From: Symsagittifera roscoffensis
Taxonomy: Eukaryota; Xenacoelomorpha; Acoela; Convolutidae
Assembly: GCF_963678635.1 (NCBI RefSeq)
Contig: NC_087062.1
Span: 72,567,345-72,631,344 of the forward strand
Length of the DNA stretch: 64,000 bases
Direction of reading: 5' to 3'
Positions 1 to 11,201 of the stretch are shown one piece after another. A program made the translations under genes and the position numbers. Below the pieces are notes generated by a model that was not told the origin of the DNA, made no database searches, and saw nothing but the letters and a program-made list of their open reading frames with translations. Within the stretch, counting starts at the first letter, position 1. Every line of letters starts with the position of its first letter.

Positions 1-1312
1 GTACAACAGAATAGCAAAACGAAAGTCTGAACAGTTAACAATAAATTTGTTTAAAACTGATTGCGGCTGGACGTTCTACGTTTCCCTGACGAGAGCGGTG
101 CAGTATCAGACAGCTTATTCATCATCAGGCCCAGGTTTTTACTTGGCCCAGGATCATCAGGCCAAGAATAAATGTTTTTAGTAGTTAACTAACTATTTCT
201 GAGAAAATGAAGGTAATGAATTAATCAGAGAGACGCGCTTTATTTTAACTGTTTTTGTCAAAAGTTTCAACAAAAACGACAGTTTTTCAAAAAAGTTATG
301 CAGCAATATTGACATCTACACCAGGGCATGTGATCACAAGGCGGGGAGTTGATAAGATGCTGAGAATTACAAAAATGAAAATTCAAAAAATCCCCGTGAG
401 TGTTACCATAAATGAATACTTCATACCACAATTGAAATCGTTGTAAAAACGGGAGTTTAGTTACTTTTTGTTTAACTATTTTGATGATTTTTTATACTGA
501 ACTAAATTCTGGGGCCTGTTAATCATTGACAAAAATGAAATTTCAATAAAGTCGAGAATTTTTCAACTGAGAAAAATAATTAATCACAAACTGCTTTTTG
601 ACCAATCTTTGTACGAAAAGTAAAAAAGAAACGGATGTGAGTTCGGCTAGAATAAACATGTCAGGAAACAAGCATTCCCAGAAAGCACTTAACAAAACCT
701 TAAAATAATTTTACACTTAGAATTTCAATATGTCAATTAGACTGCTCTCGAGCTGATTTAGACATCAACTATTTTGTGTAGTGCATTTCAATTTTTCGGT
801 ATCCAGATTTCATTTCAACCATAATTTTGGGAATACTTTTTTCTTAATCGGTAACGCTAAAAGGTCTGTTGTTGATTTTTTCTAAATATTTGTTCCTTCT
901 GTTTGAAGTCATTGTTTTGGCGCAAATTGAGTTGTCATTGCAAGATCAGCTTTGTTACAAAAGCTAGTGAACATTGTTAAATAATTCAATAGTTTTGCTA
1001 TAAGAGCGGAATTTGTTACATGGTACCTATATACAAGGGGTGCCGGACATCAAGCCGACGGGACTTCAAGCCGAATCGTAAAATTAGGGACTTCAAGCCA
1101 AAAATTTTCTCATGAAGTCATCCCGGGTTGACCTCCATAGACCGAAAATGCTAATCATACAATTTCATACACTTAGTCTATGAAAAATGCTAGTCATACA
1201 AGTTTCATACATTTTAGCAAAATGAGTTTAGTCGAATTTCAAAGTAATTTTATAGTTGTTTTGGTATCGAAATTGGTATCTCTTCATAAAAAAAGGAAAA
1301 AAAATCATATGA

Positions 1313-1368
1313 AAAAAATGCTAATCATACAATTTCCATATATGGAAATTGTATGATTAGCATTTTTT
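1313..1368. repeat. Perfect 56-bp palindrome
   Basis: The two 28-nt halves are exact reverse complements, meeting at CCATATATGG. The arms contain ATGCTAATCATACAATTT, a variant of the core that recurs at 1,147, 1,189, 1,510 and inside the 3.6-3.8 kb inverted repeat. Its position among AT-rich DNA and related hairpins suggests a member of a small foldback or MITE-like family. No terminal target duplication is obvious. Confidence 0.85.
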
Positions 1369-1503
1369 AAAAAAAATTTTTTTTGTGAAAAAAAAAACAC
1401 TTTGAACAATCAATTCGACTGCTGGCAAATTATTTAAGCGTTTTTTGGGCTGCTACAACTGAAAACTTTGATTTTTTTATTTTTTAAGTTTTTTGAAAAA
1501 AAA

Positions 1504-1555
1504 AAAACACTAGTCATACAATTTTCATATATGAAAAATGCATGACTAGCGTTTT
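1504..1555. repeat. Imperfect palindrome, same core family
   Basis: Centred on CATATATG at about 1,529/1,530. The left arm carries CTAGTCATACAATTTT and the right arm AAAATGCATGACTAG, matching with a few mismatches. It uses the same core as the perfect palindrome at 1,313-1,368. Confidence 0.7.
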
Positions 1556-2358
1556 TTTAGAAAAAAAACCAAATTTGAAAAAAAAGAATGAAAAACTCCA
1601 GATCGTAGATAGGTAAATCAGCACATCAATTTTGAACTTGATGTGAACTGTTTGCAATGACTCGTTTGTTTAAAATAGACTTTGTCAGGAATCAAAACTT
1701 TCAAAAAAAAAACACGGGTGTTTTTCCGAGTCAATGACAAATCATGATAGGTTCTACTTCTAGAAAGCGTTCTTGGTTTTAATTTAGCAAGGGTTGAAAG
1801 ACAATACGGTTTCTTTGCGACCATCTAAATTAAGGAGTAGTGTTGTCTCTGGATGTATTCTAATTTTTTTCAGGAAAAATCTTGTATCACGAATAATCAT
1901 TAGGATGGTTCGGGGAACAATCTTTTTGAACCATTCTGGGACGTGATTCAAACCAGCTCGAAAATTAAGAACCTGTCCCTATCGAGAAAAAACTGAGCCG
2001 GAAACTCTCAGGTTGAGTCTGTTTTCTAATGAGTAGGTCTTAAAGGGCTTGCTCGTTCGCTTTACCTGCTAATAAGTAGCCTAAATTTTTTTTCAAATAC
2101 CGAAAAGCAAGTTTTTATACCGGGAAGACATAATTTTGAAGCTTCAAAGAACAATTGGGTGACAATAATTTTTAAAAGAACATTTAAAAATAACCTAGAA
2201 AAACAGAAATATTTTTTCCAAGTTTGCTTTTAATTGTTTTCCGATGAATTTTTTTCCTTTTTTTCGTTTGTTGTTCATTTTTTGAGGAAAACTGTTAGGA
2301 TAAACGTGGGTATGGGACGGGGGTAATTGGGAGAAGGGTAAGGAAGAATGATGGGACT

Positions 2359-2360
<2 letters not shown>

Positions 2361-2389
<29 letters not shown>
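2361..2389. repeat. (GT)n microsatellite
   Basis: An uninterrupted run of GT dinucleotides, about 14 units, followed by ATGGGGGGGAG. It is a simple sequence repeat with no coding support. Confidence 0.95.
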
Positions 2390-2489
2390 ATGGGGGGGAG
2401 TATAGAAAAGGGGTACCCTAAATAAGAAAACAATGTACAAGAAGGGGGGTAATTGTTAAGTCGATCCAAAATTTCGCCTATTAGAAAGG

Positions 2490-2596
2490 AACGAATTATT
2501 TTTCGGCTATCCGGGAACGAATTTATTTTTCGGCTATCCGGGAGCAAATTTGTTTTTCGGCTATCCGGGAACGAATTTATTTTTCAGCTATCCGGG
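2490..2596. repeat. 27-bp tandem repeat, about four units
   Basis: The phrase CGGCTATCCGGG recurs at 2,504, 2,531, 2,558 and (as CAGCTATCCGGG) 2,585, exactly 27 bp apart. Spacers of the type AACGAATTTATTTTT separate the units. Units differ at one to three positions. No gene is associated with it. Confidence 0.9.
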
Positions 2597-3579
2597 TATT
2601 CGGCTCGGTGACATGCCACCGTTTAAAGATTGCCATTTTGGCCAATTTCGGACAATTAACGCGCGATATATATTTCGCGCTATTAAAGCGTAAGCGGAGA
2701 GTTAAAGCGTAAGCGGAGCCAAAAAGAGAAATCTCAAAATAGTAGAAAAGGCGAACCCTTTGGGTCTGCATGGGGCCGAAATCCTGAGGGGTTGGGAGAG
2801 AAAGTCTGCACTCCCCTAACCCCCGCAAATCCTCGCCTATTTTTCCGCAACTTTTTATTTCCGATTTCAATTTTTTTTGTACCTCGAGTGGTGCGGAGCT
2901 CTGCTTCGCCTTTGTGTTTTCTACTAACACGCTTTGCATTGGTCAAAAGTAGTTTTGAAGGTCATCAGAGGATTCGTATCTGAGAAGACCTAGTCGAAAG
3001 TCAGCCAATCGATGGCACCTAGAAACACGTTTTTGCACAGTTTTTACCTTGTAAATCGGTACAATTTGGTGTTTCTGTCTGCCATAGCTTGGTCTACTTC
3101 TGACTGCATCTTCTCATACATGACTTCAAAAGTGATCTCAAAAGTTGAAATTTCTCACGTGGGAAAAATTTAGGATTTTTATGATGTTTGAATGTTTGTT
3201 GATGTTTAAATGTTTGTTTCAATTTTTCAATCTGAGTGTCAATTAAATGTGTGTTTTATAAGGAACTGTTTTATATGTTGGTGTCAGATTTGATTGGAAG
3301 AGAAGAAGTCCAGAATATTGATGCTTCTGGTGGACTGTTTCCTGTTTTGGATTACTCAGCTAGCTAACAGGTTTTTTTTCTTAATTTTTCTGAGGCAGTC
3401 CCTCCTGGTTTGGAGTCCCCCTAAGATAAGATTAAGAAATGCTCTGTTTTCTCAGTGTGTGAGGAGAATTGACTATGAGAAATCAATTTTCTCTGGTTTT
3501 TTCTTCTCTGTTCAGAGACTGCTCGTCGTATGGGATGGGAATTAAAGTAGTTTTTTTTGCCTCATTTTGCTGGATTTTT

Positions 3580-3821
3580 AATTGTTAAAAAATGCTTGTC
3601 ATAAAATTTTCATATATGAAAAGTTTCTAAATTTTCAATTTCCATATATGAAAAAATGCTAGTCATACAATTTTCTGTACGTATGGAATTGCATAGAAAG
3701 TGTATGACTAGCATTTTCCATATAAGGAAAGTGTATGACTAGCATTTTTTCATATATGGAAATTGAAAATTTAGAAACTTTTCATATATGAAAATTTTAT
3801 GACAAGCATTTTTTAACAATT
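3580..3821. repeat. Long inverted repeat, perfect 89-bp arms
   Basis: Arms at 3,580-3,668 and 3,733-3,821 are exact reverse complements over all 89 positions. The 64-nt loop between them contains two further copies of the GTATGACTAGCATTTT core. It is by far the strongest foldback in the window. An unmutated pair of arms this long implies recent origin or conversion between arms. Candidate non-autonomous foldback or MITE element; flanking target duplications were not identified. Confidence 0.9.
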
Positions 3822-4501
3822 AGAAATCATCCCGGGATGAAATATGATTATTTTGGAATTTTTTTTGAGGAATTTCTCAATTTCATTATCTTTCTTTACC
3901 AGTTTATAGCTTTTTCATAAATTTTGAGCCTCTAATAGAGATTAGAGATGTTTAGGAAAGTTAGGAACTAAAGCAATGTTGAAGGCAATTTTCTTGTTTT
4001 TAATTTATGCATTTCAAAAACCGGCTGATTTTGTTAACGGATGCCAATCCTAAGTGATTAACTGTCATGAGTAACGCTTATCATCGACTAAACTTGCCTA
4101 AATTTTTGAAAAGCATTCTTTTACAGAGGAAAAAATAGTGATTTGAGATGCTTGCAAAGTTTAATTTTCGACTTGAAGCACCTTCGGCTTGTTGTCCTAG
4201 ACCCATATACAAGGCACCAATATATATTTTGCTTAAGCTTATGGACAGCTGTGCTATTGAAATTGTATTGAAAGTTTTTGCTAGGCTGTTGAAATCTGAA
4301 AAGAGTTTGATAAACTACAAGATTTGTGTATTTCTCGTCGAGACTCGGAAAATTGCCTCGTATTTTATTGTATTCAAATTGCAGAATTAGCTTTACTTCG
4401 AAAACGTTGGGTAAACAACGGTAGTTTAGATGGAAAATGAACAGCTAATTAGAAACATAGTGAGCTGGCTAAGTTTTCAAATCGAGTCTTTTGGAGACTA
4501 T

Positions 4502-4668
4502 CCAGAATTTTATCGGCGTGCTTATTTCGGTTTTCACAGTATAACCCAATTGCATAGCTCAAAAAAATAACAAATCGTAGTCAAAATCAGCCTTGTTTGT
4601 TGAGGTTTTGAGCTATGCTATTGGGTTATACTGTGAAAAACGAACTAAGCACTCCGATAAAATTCTGG
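4502..4668. repeat. Inverted repeat with arms of about 64 bp beside the assembly gap
   Basis: The left arm (4,502-4,565, starting CCAGAATTTTATCGG) and the right arm (4,606-4,668, ending CCGATAAAATTCTGG) are near-perfect reverse complements with scattered mismatches, separated by about 40 nt. The structure ends 36 bp before the run of Ns, so it may have contributed to the assembly break. It could also be a terminal structure of the neighbouring mobile-element fragment. Confidence 0.75.
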
Positions 4669-4704
4669 TTTGTTTTTGCCACGTTGATATTTGAATAGCC
4701 GTTA

Positions 4705-4904
4705 NNNNNNNNNNNNNNNNNNNNNNNNNNNNNNNNNNNNNNNNNNNNNNNNNNNNNNNNNNNNNNNNNNNNNNNNNNNNNNNNNNNNNNNNNNNNNNNN
4801 NNNNNNNNNNNNNNNNNNNNNNNNNNNNNNNNNNNNNNNNNNNNNNNNNNNNNNNNNNNNNNNNNNNNNNNNNNNNNNNNNNNNNNNNNNNNNNNNNNNN
4901 NNNN
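4705..4904. other. Assembly gap (200 Ns)
   Basis: Exactly 200 unresolved bases, a size typical of a placeholder rather than a measured gap. It truncates the minus-strand helical-domain pseudogene to its right. Colinearity between 1-4,704 and 4,905 onward is therefore not guaranteed. Confidence 0.98.
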
Positions 4905-6003
4905 CCCAACCCGGCTCTGCTATTCTTTCAAATAACCTATCGTCGCTGGCCAACCCTCTCAGCTCCTTCTGTTCCACCCAATTCAGTACGGAACAATCAA
5001 CAACCGAGACTAAGTTGACATACAACACCGAGATCCTGTATGCCTTCACTTGTACGTATGGGAACACAAATGACATCACGGGTCCATACATCACTGTGAT
5101 GAACTCCCGTAATCCATGAATTAGAGCCAGCGGATCGATCCGCATCATAACAGCCAGATCTGTCAGCAAGGGCATACCACAATACTGTTTACATTCACCC
5201 GCATCCGTCGCCACCTTATCCTCTCCTGTGATACTCCTGTTCTGTTGCAGGAGATATTGGAGCAAGAGGATCCTCCAGTCCTTCATCTTCCTGAGCGAGG
5301 CGGTTTCCAACTGCGCGTTGAATTCACGACTCGTTCCCTGAAGTTGTTCTGGGTAGCGCAATAGCAGGAGCAAATCGCCCAACTGACCATACGTCATAGC
5401 GATCAGGGTGAGGAGTCCGTCCAATCTCAGGTCTGCCAAAGCTTGGGTGAACAGATTCGCAGGTCCCTTCACGAAATTCTCCTGACCAAGTACAAGGCTC
5501 CTCACGTACAAGGCTAATTTCAGGCCGATCGACAGTTTTCGGATATCCTTGACAAAGCTCGCGATCAGGTTCCGGGAAGCCCTCGGGTAGCACGTTGACA
5601 GGAAGAATGGCGTCCATCCCACTCCCATTCCACCCAAGATAGCGTCTGATCGTTCGTAATGTGCCCTCGTGGCCAAAATATCAGCTTGGAACTTATTCAA
5701 TGACATCATGTTCACATCCTGCATCAATTGTAACATCATAACCCCGGCTAACTCCCTCTCGTTAAACAAGTTTTTCAGATACGCGTGTATCTCTTTGATT
5801 ACCGCCGGTGCATGCTCCAACGCAGCTTCTCCCAAGGTACACAATCTCGGTGACAAGTACATCCATGAGTTGGTGTGTGGCTTCGTCCGCAAAGCCAATG
5901 CCATGAGATCCTCTTCTGCTGACGTCATATTTTTTCTGACTGTCCTCCCCGGCTCATTTTCCGCGTAATCCATTTGTCTGAACCAGAGATCATCACAGAT
6001 CAT
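4905..6003 (-). pseudogene. Helical-domain part of a retroelement accessory gene (diverged copy)
   Basis: This frame encodes a largely helical protein segment that aligns along its length with the plus-strand segment at 33,934-35,214 of the giant LTR element. Shared phrases include RTKP, RLDGLLTLIA, LLQYLLQQNR, GMPLLTDL and DPLALI. The frame is open from 6,003 down to the N gap, so its C-terminal end is missing. No catalytic motif is recognisable and the function is unknown. The match to a second, clearly diverged copy on the opposite strand shows that this is a real protein family carried by related elements rather than chance coding. The join to the upstream fragment at 5,993-6,301 is by overlap in another frame, indicating a frameshift. 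Confidence 0.75.
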
Positions 6004-6688
6004 TGGCCACCTGTTGTACTAAAATGTGATCGTCATCTACCCCTGGTCTCAACTTCGGCAACCTGGCGAAGTTGGACAGCTCCAACCGCGGGACTTCATC
6101 CAGCACCAACCGAGTTGTGCTACAACCCTTGAATCCCTGTATGGCATCGAAAATGTCAGCCCAAATGGTAGGAAGCTCGGATAGGGATGGGTAGTAGTTG
6201 TTGGGGTCCACCGTTTTGTTTGGCGCGGGTATTATCACGCTGAATCGTCCCTCTGCTATCGTTGTGACCATCGTGTACACAAACTGAAGGGATTCTGGCA
6301 ATGTGGCTTACCCCGGTGATAACACCAAGCTGACCTTCACTACATTCTTAGTGAAGTGTCGTTGTACTGATGACTCCACCTCGGCCATGGTTTCGCCTCT
6401 CCTATGACTTCATTGCTCGGGATCGACCCATCGGTCAGACGGGACAACAACCGTCTGCTCTGCAGGTGGTCATTCGGGCCGGCAATTACTTTCACCTGCG
6501 GCAATTACTATCCTTCGCAGACTTATCGTCAGGCCTGCTGACTGTCCCCAGTCCAACTTAGGCGCCGTCAAGAAAATCACATCGGGCCAAAAGAGAGAAC
6601 GGGGCGTGTAGAGGTAATCCGAACTGGCCACTGTCAGGTATTTGGCAGCCTTTATATCCAACATCATAGGCGGCAAACAGGCTGTCAC
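5993..6688 (-). pseudogene. Linker between SGNH and helical domains, frameshifted
   Basis: Two short frames (6,470-6,688 and 5,993-6,301) cover the region between the SGNH-containing part and the helical part of the minus-strand gene block. The first contains SLFWPDVI, also present in the LTR element's 33,664-33,927 segment, so the order of segments is conserved. Stops and frame changes separate the pieces. This part cannot be translated as one protein in this copy, and no domain is recognised. Confidence 0.6.
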
Positions 6689-8104
6689 CGACTGGTGCCT
6701 TCAGTCCAGCATATCTCTTGTCGTCTCCTTCCACCAAGGTCGCTCGGAGATAGTCTCTCGAATATTCACTAGGCGCCTGGCCGGGTGGTTTAGAGATCTG
6801 CCTGTATATCTTGTGATGCTTGTTGTTAAGCTTATTCTCTGCCAGAAACTTGCCCTTCCGAGCAGGTGGTGTCAGTTCTCTGGCTCTCCGACGGATGTCC
6901 GTAAGAGATCGGGTATTCATGGGCCCAAAGGTATTGTCTTGAGGCAATCCATTAAGGTCCACGTACCTGAGCGTAGTCGCGGGGCTAAACTGTTCCTGTT
7001 CCGATAACAGCCAATCCACGCCCGGTATTCGATATAATCGCGACACTGTGGGACCCTCTCCGCCAATCATCTTCCTTGCGTCCTCCCGACACGTCAATGT
7101 GTTCATGTTCAATCTCGCTGACATGTCCGTCTTATATTGTCTCCAACCGCTGGGATCTGGACGGTTCCAAAGCAGCACGCTACTTGGCTGAACTCTCTCC
7201 ACCGGCATGGCGCTCGTCGATTGGTTTGCTGTCGAGGCAGGAGTTGCCGTAGTGGGCAGATTACTTGTGCTAGACACGGTCATGGACCTAGGCTGATTCT
7301 GATCAACCGATCTCCCAAGTCGGCTCTCTAACGGTTGTCTTCTAGGGACAGGAGCAGTGCCCAACCTTTCTCTCACATTCGAGCTTGGAGTAACGGGAGC
7401 GTCTGCACCCGTTTCCATTGCCAGGGGCCCGAGGCGATTAGCGAGTGGTTCTGGCACGTTACCCCTCACTCTACCTCCTCCAGTCGAACTGGTCCGAGCC
7501 AGTGAGCTGGTTGTCCTCAATTCCTGCTCCATTTCCCTCAACTGCGTCTGGAACACGTCGTTTATCCAGTGCCTCCCTTGCTGGGTGTTGAAGTGTATGC
7601 CATCACTGGTGAGTGCGAGGTGATCGACCATGCGCAGCATGTTTTCCAGATCCATGAGTCGCAGCTCGCTGGGATTGCTCCTTACCAGACTGCGAGTCAT
7701 CTCCTTCCACCGGGGTTTGTTAGCATTCTTGAAATCCGCAACCGGCGTGCCCACCTCCGGGTTCTGTGGTATCGTGCATAGAACCACTAGTCTGGGCCTG
7801 TATTTCTCTTTCAGCTCATTCGAAAGGCAGACCAGTAGGGGCTCCCACTTGCTCTCTGTGTTTATAGGGGCCCTCGAAACGTCATTGGTTCCGAGCATGA
7901 TCACCAGCGTTTCTGATCCTGGAACTCCATTATTTTGATGACTTGAGCCACGGAAGCGCCTCCAAAAGATAGGACAGTAGTCTGGCCGTTGACAAAGATC
8001 TCGTTCAGATCCCTCACTAAAATGTCCCCTAAACCAAATGACGACTCCCTGAGGGAATTGCCTGGTTGCTTATGGCGGAGTTCCAGCCCATACCACTCAA
8101 ACAA
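6558..8104 (-). pseudogene. SGNH-hydrolase-like domain with the nucleophile position changed
   Basis: Reading from 8,104 leftwards, the protein shows GDILVRDL, then a FGGASV turn, then (after a frameshift near 7,904) MLGTNDVSR and finally TSDGIHFN. These correspond to blocks I, II, III and V of GDSL/SGNH esterases. The related plus-strand copy reads GDSL at block I. Here the codon at 8,021-8,023 gives isoleucine instead of the catalytic serine, while the block V Asp and His remain. A long low-complexity Ser/Pro/Thr-rich stretch follows (about 7,500-7,150). Esterase activity is therefore unlikely for this copy. The change could be decay or could mark a binding-only role. Confidence 0.75.
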
Positions 8105-8968
8105 GCACGAGGATGCTCGGCGGCCACTTGCACGAACTGGTTGCGCACCGTTAGGTTCTTTCTAATATCAACTACGCGAGAACTCTGAATCGTCCCGCCA
8201 TGCGCGGTCCCTGTTGGTACTACAGTTTGGGGTATTCGCTCCGAGCGGCTTGAAGAACGATCAAAGCATTGGGAAGGGATGACCCTACCCAGCGTCCGGC
8301 TAGTGGTCCTATTGATCTCGTTCGTAGCTGCTCTGGCCACCTGATAGAACAACTCCTGGAACTGAGGAGCGCGATAGGTGTCGGAGGGGTCTGGTATTGT
8401 TTTTCTCGGGTTGGGAGCAGGCTGTGATGTCTGCTGAGAAGCCTCAGGCTGTTTCGGTGCGCACAGCTCCTGTACCCTCGTCCTGGGACGTGTGTCGCTG
8501 GATTCCTCCGAGGAGTTCATCGTCGCCAGAACCTCCGGTGACACTTGGCTCATCTTCGCCATATACAGCTCCTTCAGGTGTTTTATTTCTTCTTCTTTGT
8601 AAGCAACTTGCAGATCTTCGAAATTCTTCTTCCATTCGTCCCTTTCTCGAGCTATTGCCCTGTATTCCTGCAGTTTGGCACACAGCTCGTTCTGATCCCT
8701 TTCTTTCTTCTCCAACGACTCGATCGTCTCCGAGGTCTGTATCTCTATCTCGTTTCCACCTCACTCTCTTCAGAGGAGGAGCAGCCGTTGGAGAGTCTAC
8801 TGAATGTGACGAGCTCGGCCCATCACGTAGTCTTTTTGCTCCGATGAGAGGCTGTGCAGGCTGAACAGGTAGAGGCATCTCACCTAGCCGGTGATCCCTC
8901 TGCTCGCCTAGTCCCGGCTCACGAGCCAAGTCGTGGCCAGACATTCCTCCTCGCCGCCATCTCATCAA
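8029..8968 (-). pseudogene. Coiled-coil segment of the accessory gene, two frames
   Basis: Two overlapping minus-strand frames together carry the counterpart of the coiled-coil region of the LTR element's second gene block. The first (8,968 leftwards) has MRWRRGG, HDLAREPGLG and GEMPLP, matching MRWRNGA, SDLANEPGLG and GEMPMP. The second (8,715 leftwards) is Glu/Lys/Arg-rich with heptad-like spacing and ends with the shared phrase TIPDPSDT. The frame change lies near 8,715-8,760. Probable role is oligomerisation of the accessory protein; this is inferred only from the coiled coil. Confidence 0.7.
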
Positions 8969-9276
8969 TCGATTTCGACCTCTCTCGGCGGTTCGGACTC
9001 ACCGAAGGCCAGCATCAACAACACTTCCGTGGGGCGATTCCCTCGACCCTCTCGTCGCAACGCGTTGAGGAGCGCGACCACAAACATCGCCAGTCCCGGG
9101 TCTTCTCGTGTAAAGTCACAATTAATCAGCCGCTGATAGATCTCGTCTAGAGTCGCTCCTAGACTCGCTGAGAGGAATTCCATTAATTCATTCGTGTCAC
9201 CCATTTCTATAGAGTTGATCTTCGTGTCTTCGAGCTCCTTCTGGTTTGTTAGATTCAATAAACAAAACTTGATCAA
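8965..9276 (-). pseudogene. N-terminal segment of the accessory gene (diverged copy)
   Basis: A short frame ends in a stop overlapping the next segment. It contains IYQRLINCDFTREDPGL and RPTEVLLMLAFGE, which match IYRRLMDRDFALEDPEV and HPTEVLLMATYGE at the start of the plus-strand gene block at 31,205. A Met in the middle of the frame (at MGDTNELMEF, about 9,204) aligns better with the start of the plus-strand protein than the first Met at 9,276. Upstream (to the right) there is no gag or pol, so this element fragment is truncated or rearranged at its 5' side. Confidence 0.7.
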
Positions 9277-9792
9277 TCAAGATCTAAAAAGCAAGTCACG
9301 ACCTAAAACCGTCACTTTTTCTGGATAAAACATCATTCAGACCTTTAAAACTAACCATTGAAATTTTCTTTTCGTTCCTGATTTAAAATTTAGCACCAAG
9401 GTGGATGTCAAGGTAGCACAAATGAGCGATGTCACCTTCACTACCTGTAGTGATCCGGGTCTTTTATGACATAGACATCACATAATTCCTGGCATATGGT
9501 CAGATACTACTTTTTATGTAAGTAAACCTCTATGTCAGTTTCCGAAAATATCACGTGTACAAGGGCGTGCAACTCTCTCGGATGTAGCTTTCCCCTGTTG
9601 GGATCATAGACTGGTAAAGAGAGAGAGAGGTCACTCCTCTCTCAACCAGAAAATCCCTAAGTCGAGTCAAGGCCAATAACAAGCTCTCTGGATTTACGTG
9701 TTGCCTATCAGTGGCCTTAATAAACATCAGTGTTGCCTATCTACGTGTTGCCTATCAGTGTTGCCTATCAGTGGCCTTTGAGTTATTTTTTG
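9277..9792. other. Non-coding spacer with short GTTGCCTATC repeats
   Basis: No coding support. Between 9,699 and 9,773 the phrase GTTGCCTATC recurs four times in imperfect tandem with CAGTGGCCTT, and a GAGAGAGA tract lies near 9,620. It may contain the 5' untranslated remains of the minus-strand element fragment, but no LTR partner is visible. Confidence 0.5.
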
Positions 9793-10895
9793 CACACGTG
9801 TTAAAAATTCTTCATTTTTTTTTGCTGAAAAGTTTTTCAATTTGAAATAAAAATGAAATTGACAATTTTTTATAAACAAAAACTGAATCATTTTTAGAAA
9901 AATTGACAGGCTCATTTTTAAAGAACCATAAGGATCAATGAAACAATCCACAATTTTCAATAAACCCGACCCATATTTTGAATTTTGAGCTTTTCCAGTC
10001 CTTTCCAAAAAAGCTGATCCAAGAGTCTATAAACGGAAGCCTCTTGGCAGAGCTGAGATGGTATCTTTCGATTTTTTTAGCAGCAGGCGTTTCTTTACAA
10101 CACTGGATATTTTTCCAGTATTCTAAATTTTAATTTGTGTTCGGCTGCACGATTCATTTGATTGAAATATCCTCCTCCTGATAAAGTATATTGAAGTAAA
10201 CTCTGTATTTGTTAAAGTATTAGATTATAAAAACAGTCAACAATTTAGCAAGTGAAAAGATATTTTCTAATCTTTGCATAAATTGATCGAGCGATGATTC
10301 GATTCATACTAAGTGAAATTTGCAATTTTCCACTGGGCAGAATGACGAGTGGTTAGATACACAGTAGTCTTGATCGATAATGAGTTTTCCCAAAAACTTT
10401 CCTGAGACAGAGATGAAAAGAGATTTTGCATTGCAATACGAATTGAAAGCGGGATACACATAGCAGATGCCATCACCTTGACATATATCAGATACAATTG
10501 AAATGCTTATATAGTAGTTCTAGCACCTTCGCAGTGTCCATATTTGGATCATCACCTACTCTCTATTCCAGATCAGATAAAATACCGTATTTGGAATGTA
10601 CAGTTATTCATAATCCTATTATAAAATCTAACATTGATTAGTTCGCTCTGATTCTCAAATCGAAATCGTATTCAAGAAAAGATATCCTTACAACTATATC
10701 GAACTTTCTGATGTTGAAAAAAGAATTGGGAGATTTTCTTGGTCCCAAAAAACCTGCAAGAGAAAAACTTACTTTGAAACTTGATTCCAATTGCTAAAGA
10801 AAAATGATTTTGATAAATCAAAAAATCACAGTAAGTCCATCTTGGTGAAGAAGAAGTAGAAGGGATTTCACCAATACGGGTTACTATTATTCACA

Positions 10896-11201
10896 ATGCT
10901 GAAAACCTTTGACTCGTTCCTCCATTTGAACCCCATTCTGACAAAAACTCAGCCATGGAGCAGAAAATTTTCGAAATGTCATGCGGTGTATAACACAGCA
11001 ACGTACAAGAAAAGAAGGGTGTGTCAAAGTCAAGAATTACAGTGTGAAAAAGCCACCCTACTTTCAGATTCGGCTCTTCACTGCAAAAAGAACGAAGTCG
11101 TGAAACAAGTTGCCTTTGCCATCTCTATTTTGAACAAACTCAAAGAACTTTCCAAAGTCCTGAGAGAGATTATGTTTGCTGAGAACTGCAAGGTTCAATA
11201 G
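10896..11201 (+). pseudogene. Unidentified conserved ORF of the Maverick-like repeat
   Basis: A 101-codon frame. Its C-terminus (LNKLKELSKVLREIMF, then ENCKVQ) has a counterpart in copy 2 at about 17,512-17,620 (YKELSQILGDLMFGENCKVQ) and a further decayed one in copy 3 near 49,770-49,850. Preservation of the reading frame between diverged copies suggests that it was once a protein. There are no recognisable motifs and the function is unknown. The first Met may not be the original start. Confidence 0.45.

Larger units (their letters stand above)
1..4704. other. Gene-free AT-rich intergenic DNA
   Basis: No open reading frame here has domain similarity, codon structure or a repeat partner that would support a gene. 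The longest frames are short, AT-biased and overlap low-complexity runs. What the stretch holds is structural: several hairpins built on a shared TAGTCATAC/CATATATG core, a GT microsatellite, a 27-bp tandem repeat, short repeated phrases such as GACTTCAAGCC near 1,060-1,110, and a long inverted repeat just before the assembly gap. These are listed separately. Confidence 0.7.

Noticed and set aside
255-446. A 63-codon frame near the left edge
   Set aside because: Short, AT-rich and without motif or repeat partner; not distinguishable from chance.
2577-2983. Overlapping frames on both strands, including a basic 70-120 residue peptide
   Set aside because: The frames overlap on opposite strands, lack any recognised motif and sit in repeat-rich DNA. 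The peptide-like look comes from a locally GC-richer stretch, so no gene is claimed.
10309-10497. Minus-strand frames recurring at 17,253-17,624 and 49,526-49,888
   Set aside because: They recur because the Maverick-like segment recurs, but the frames shift length and sequence between copies. The plus strand at the same place gives better conserved peptides.
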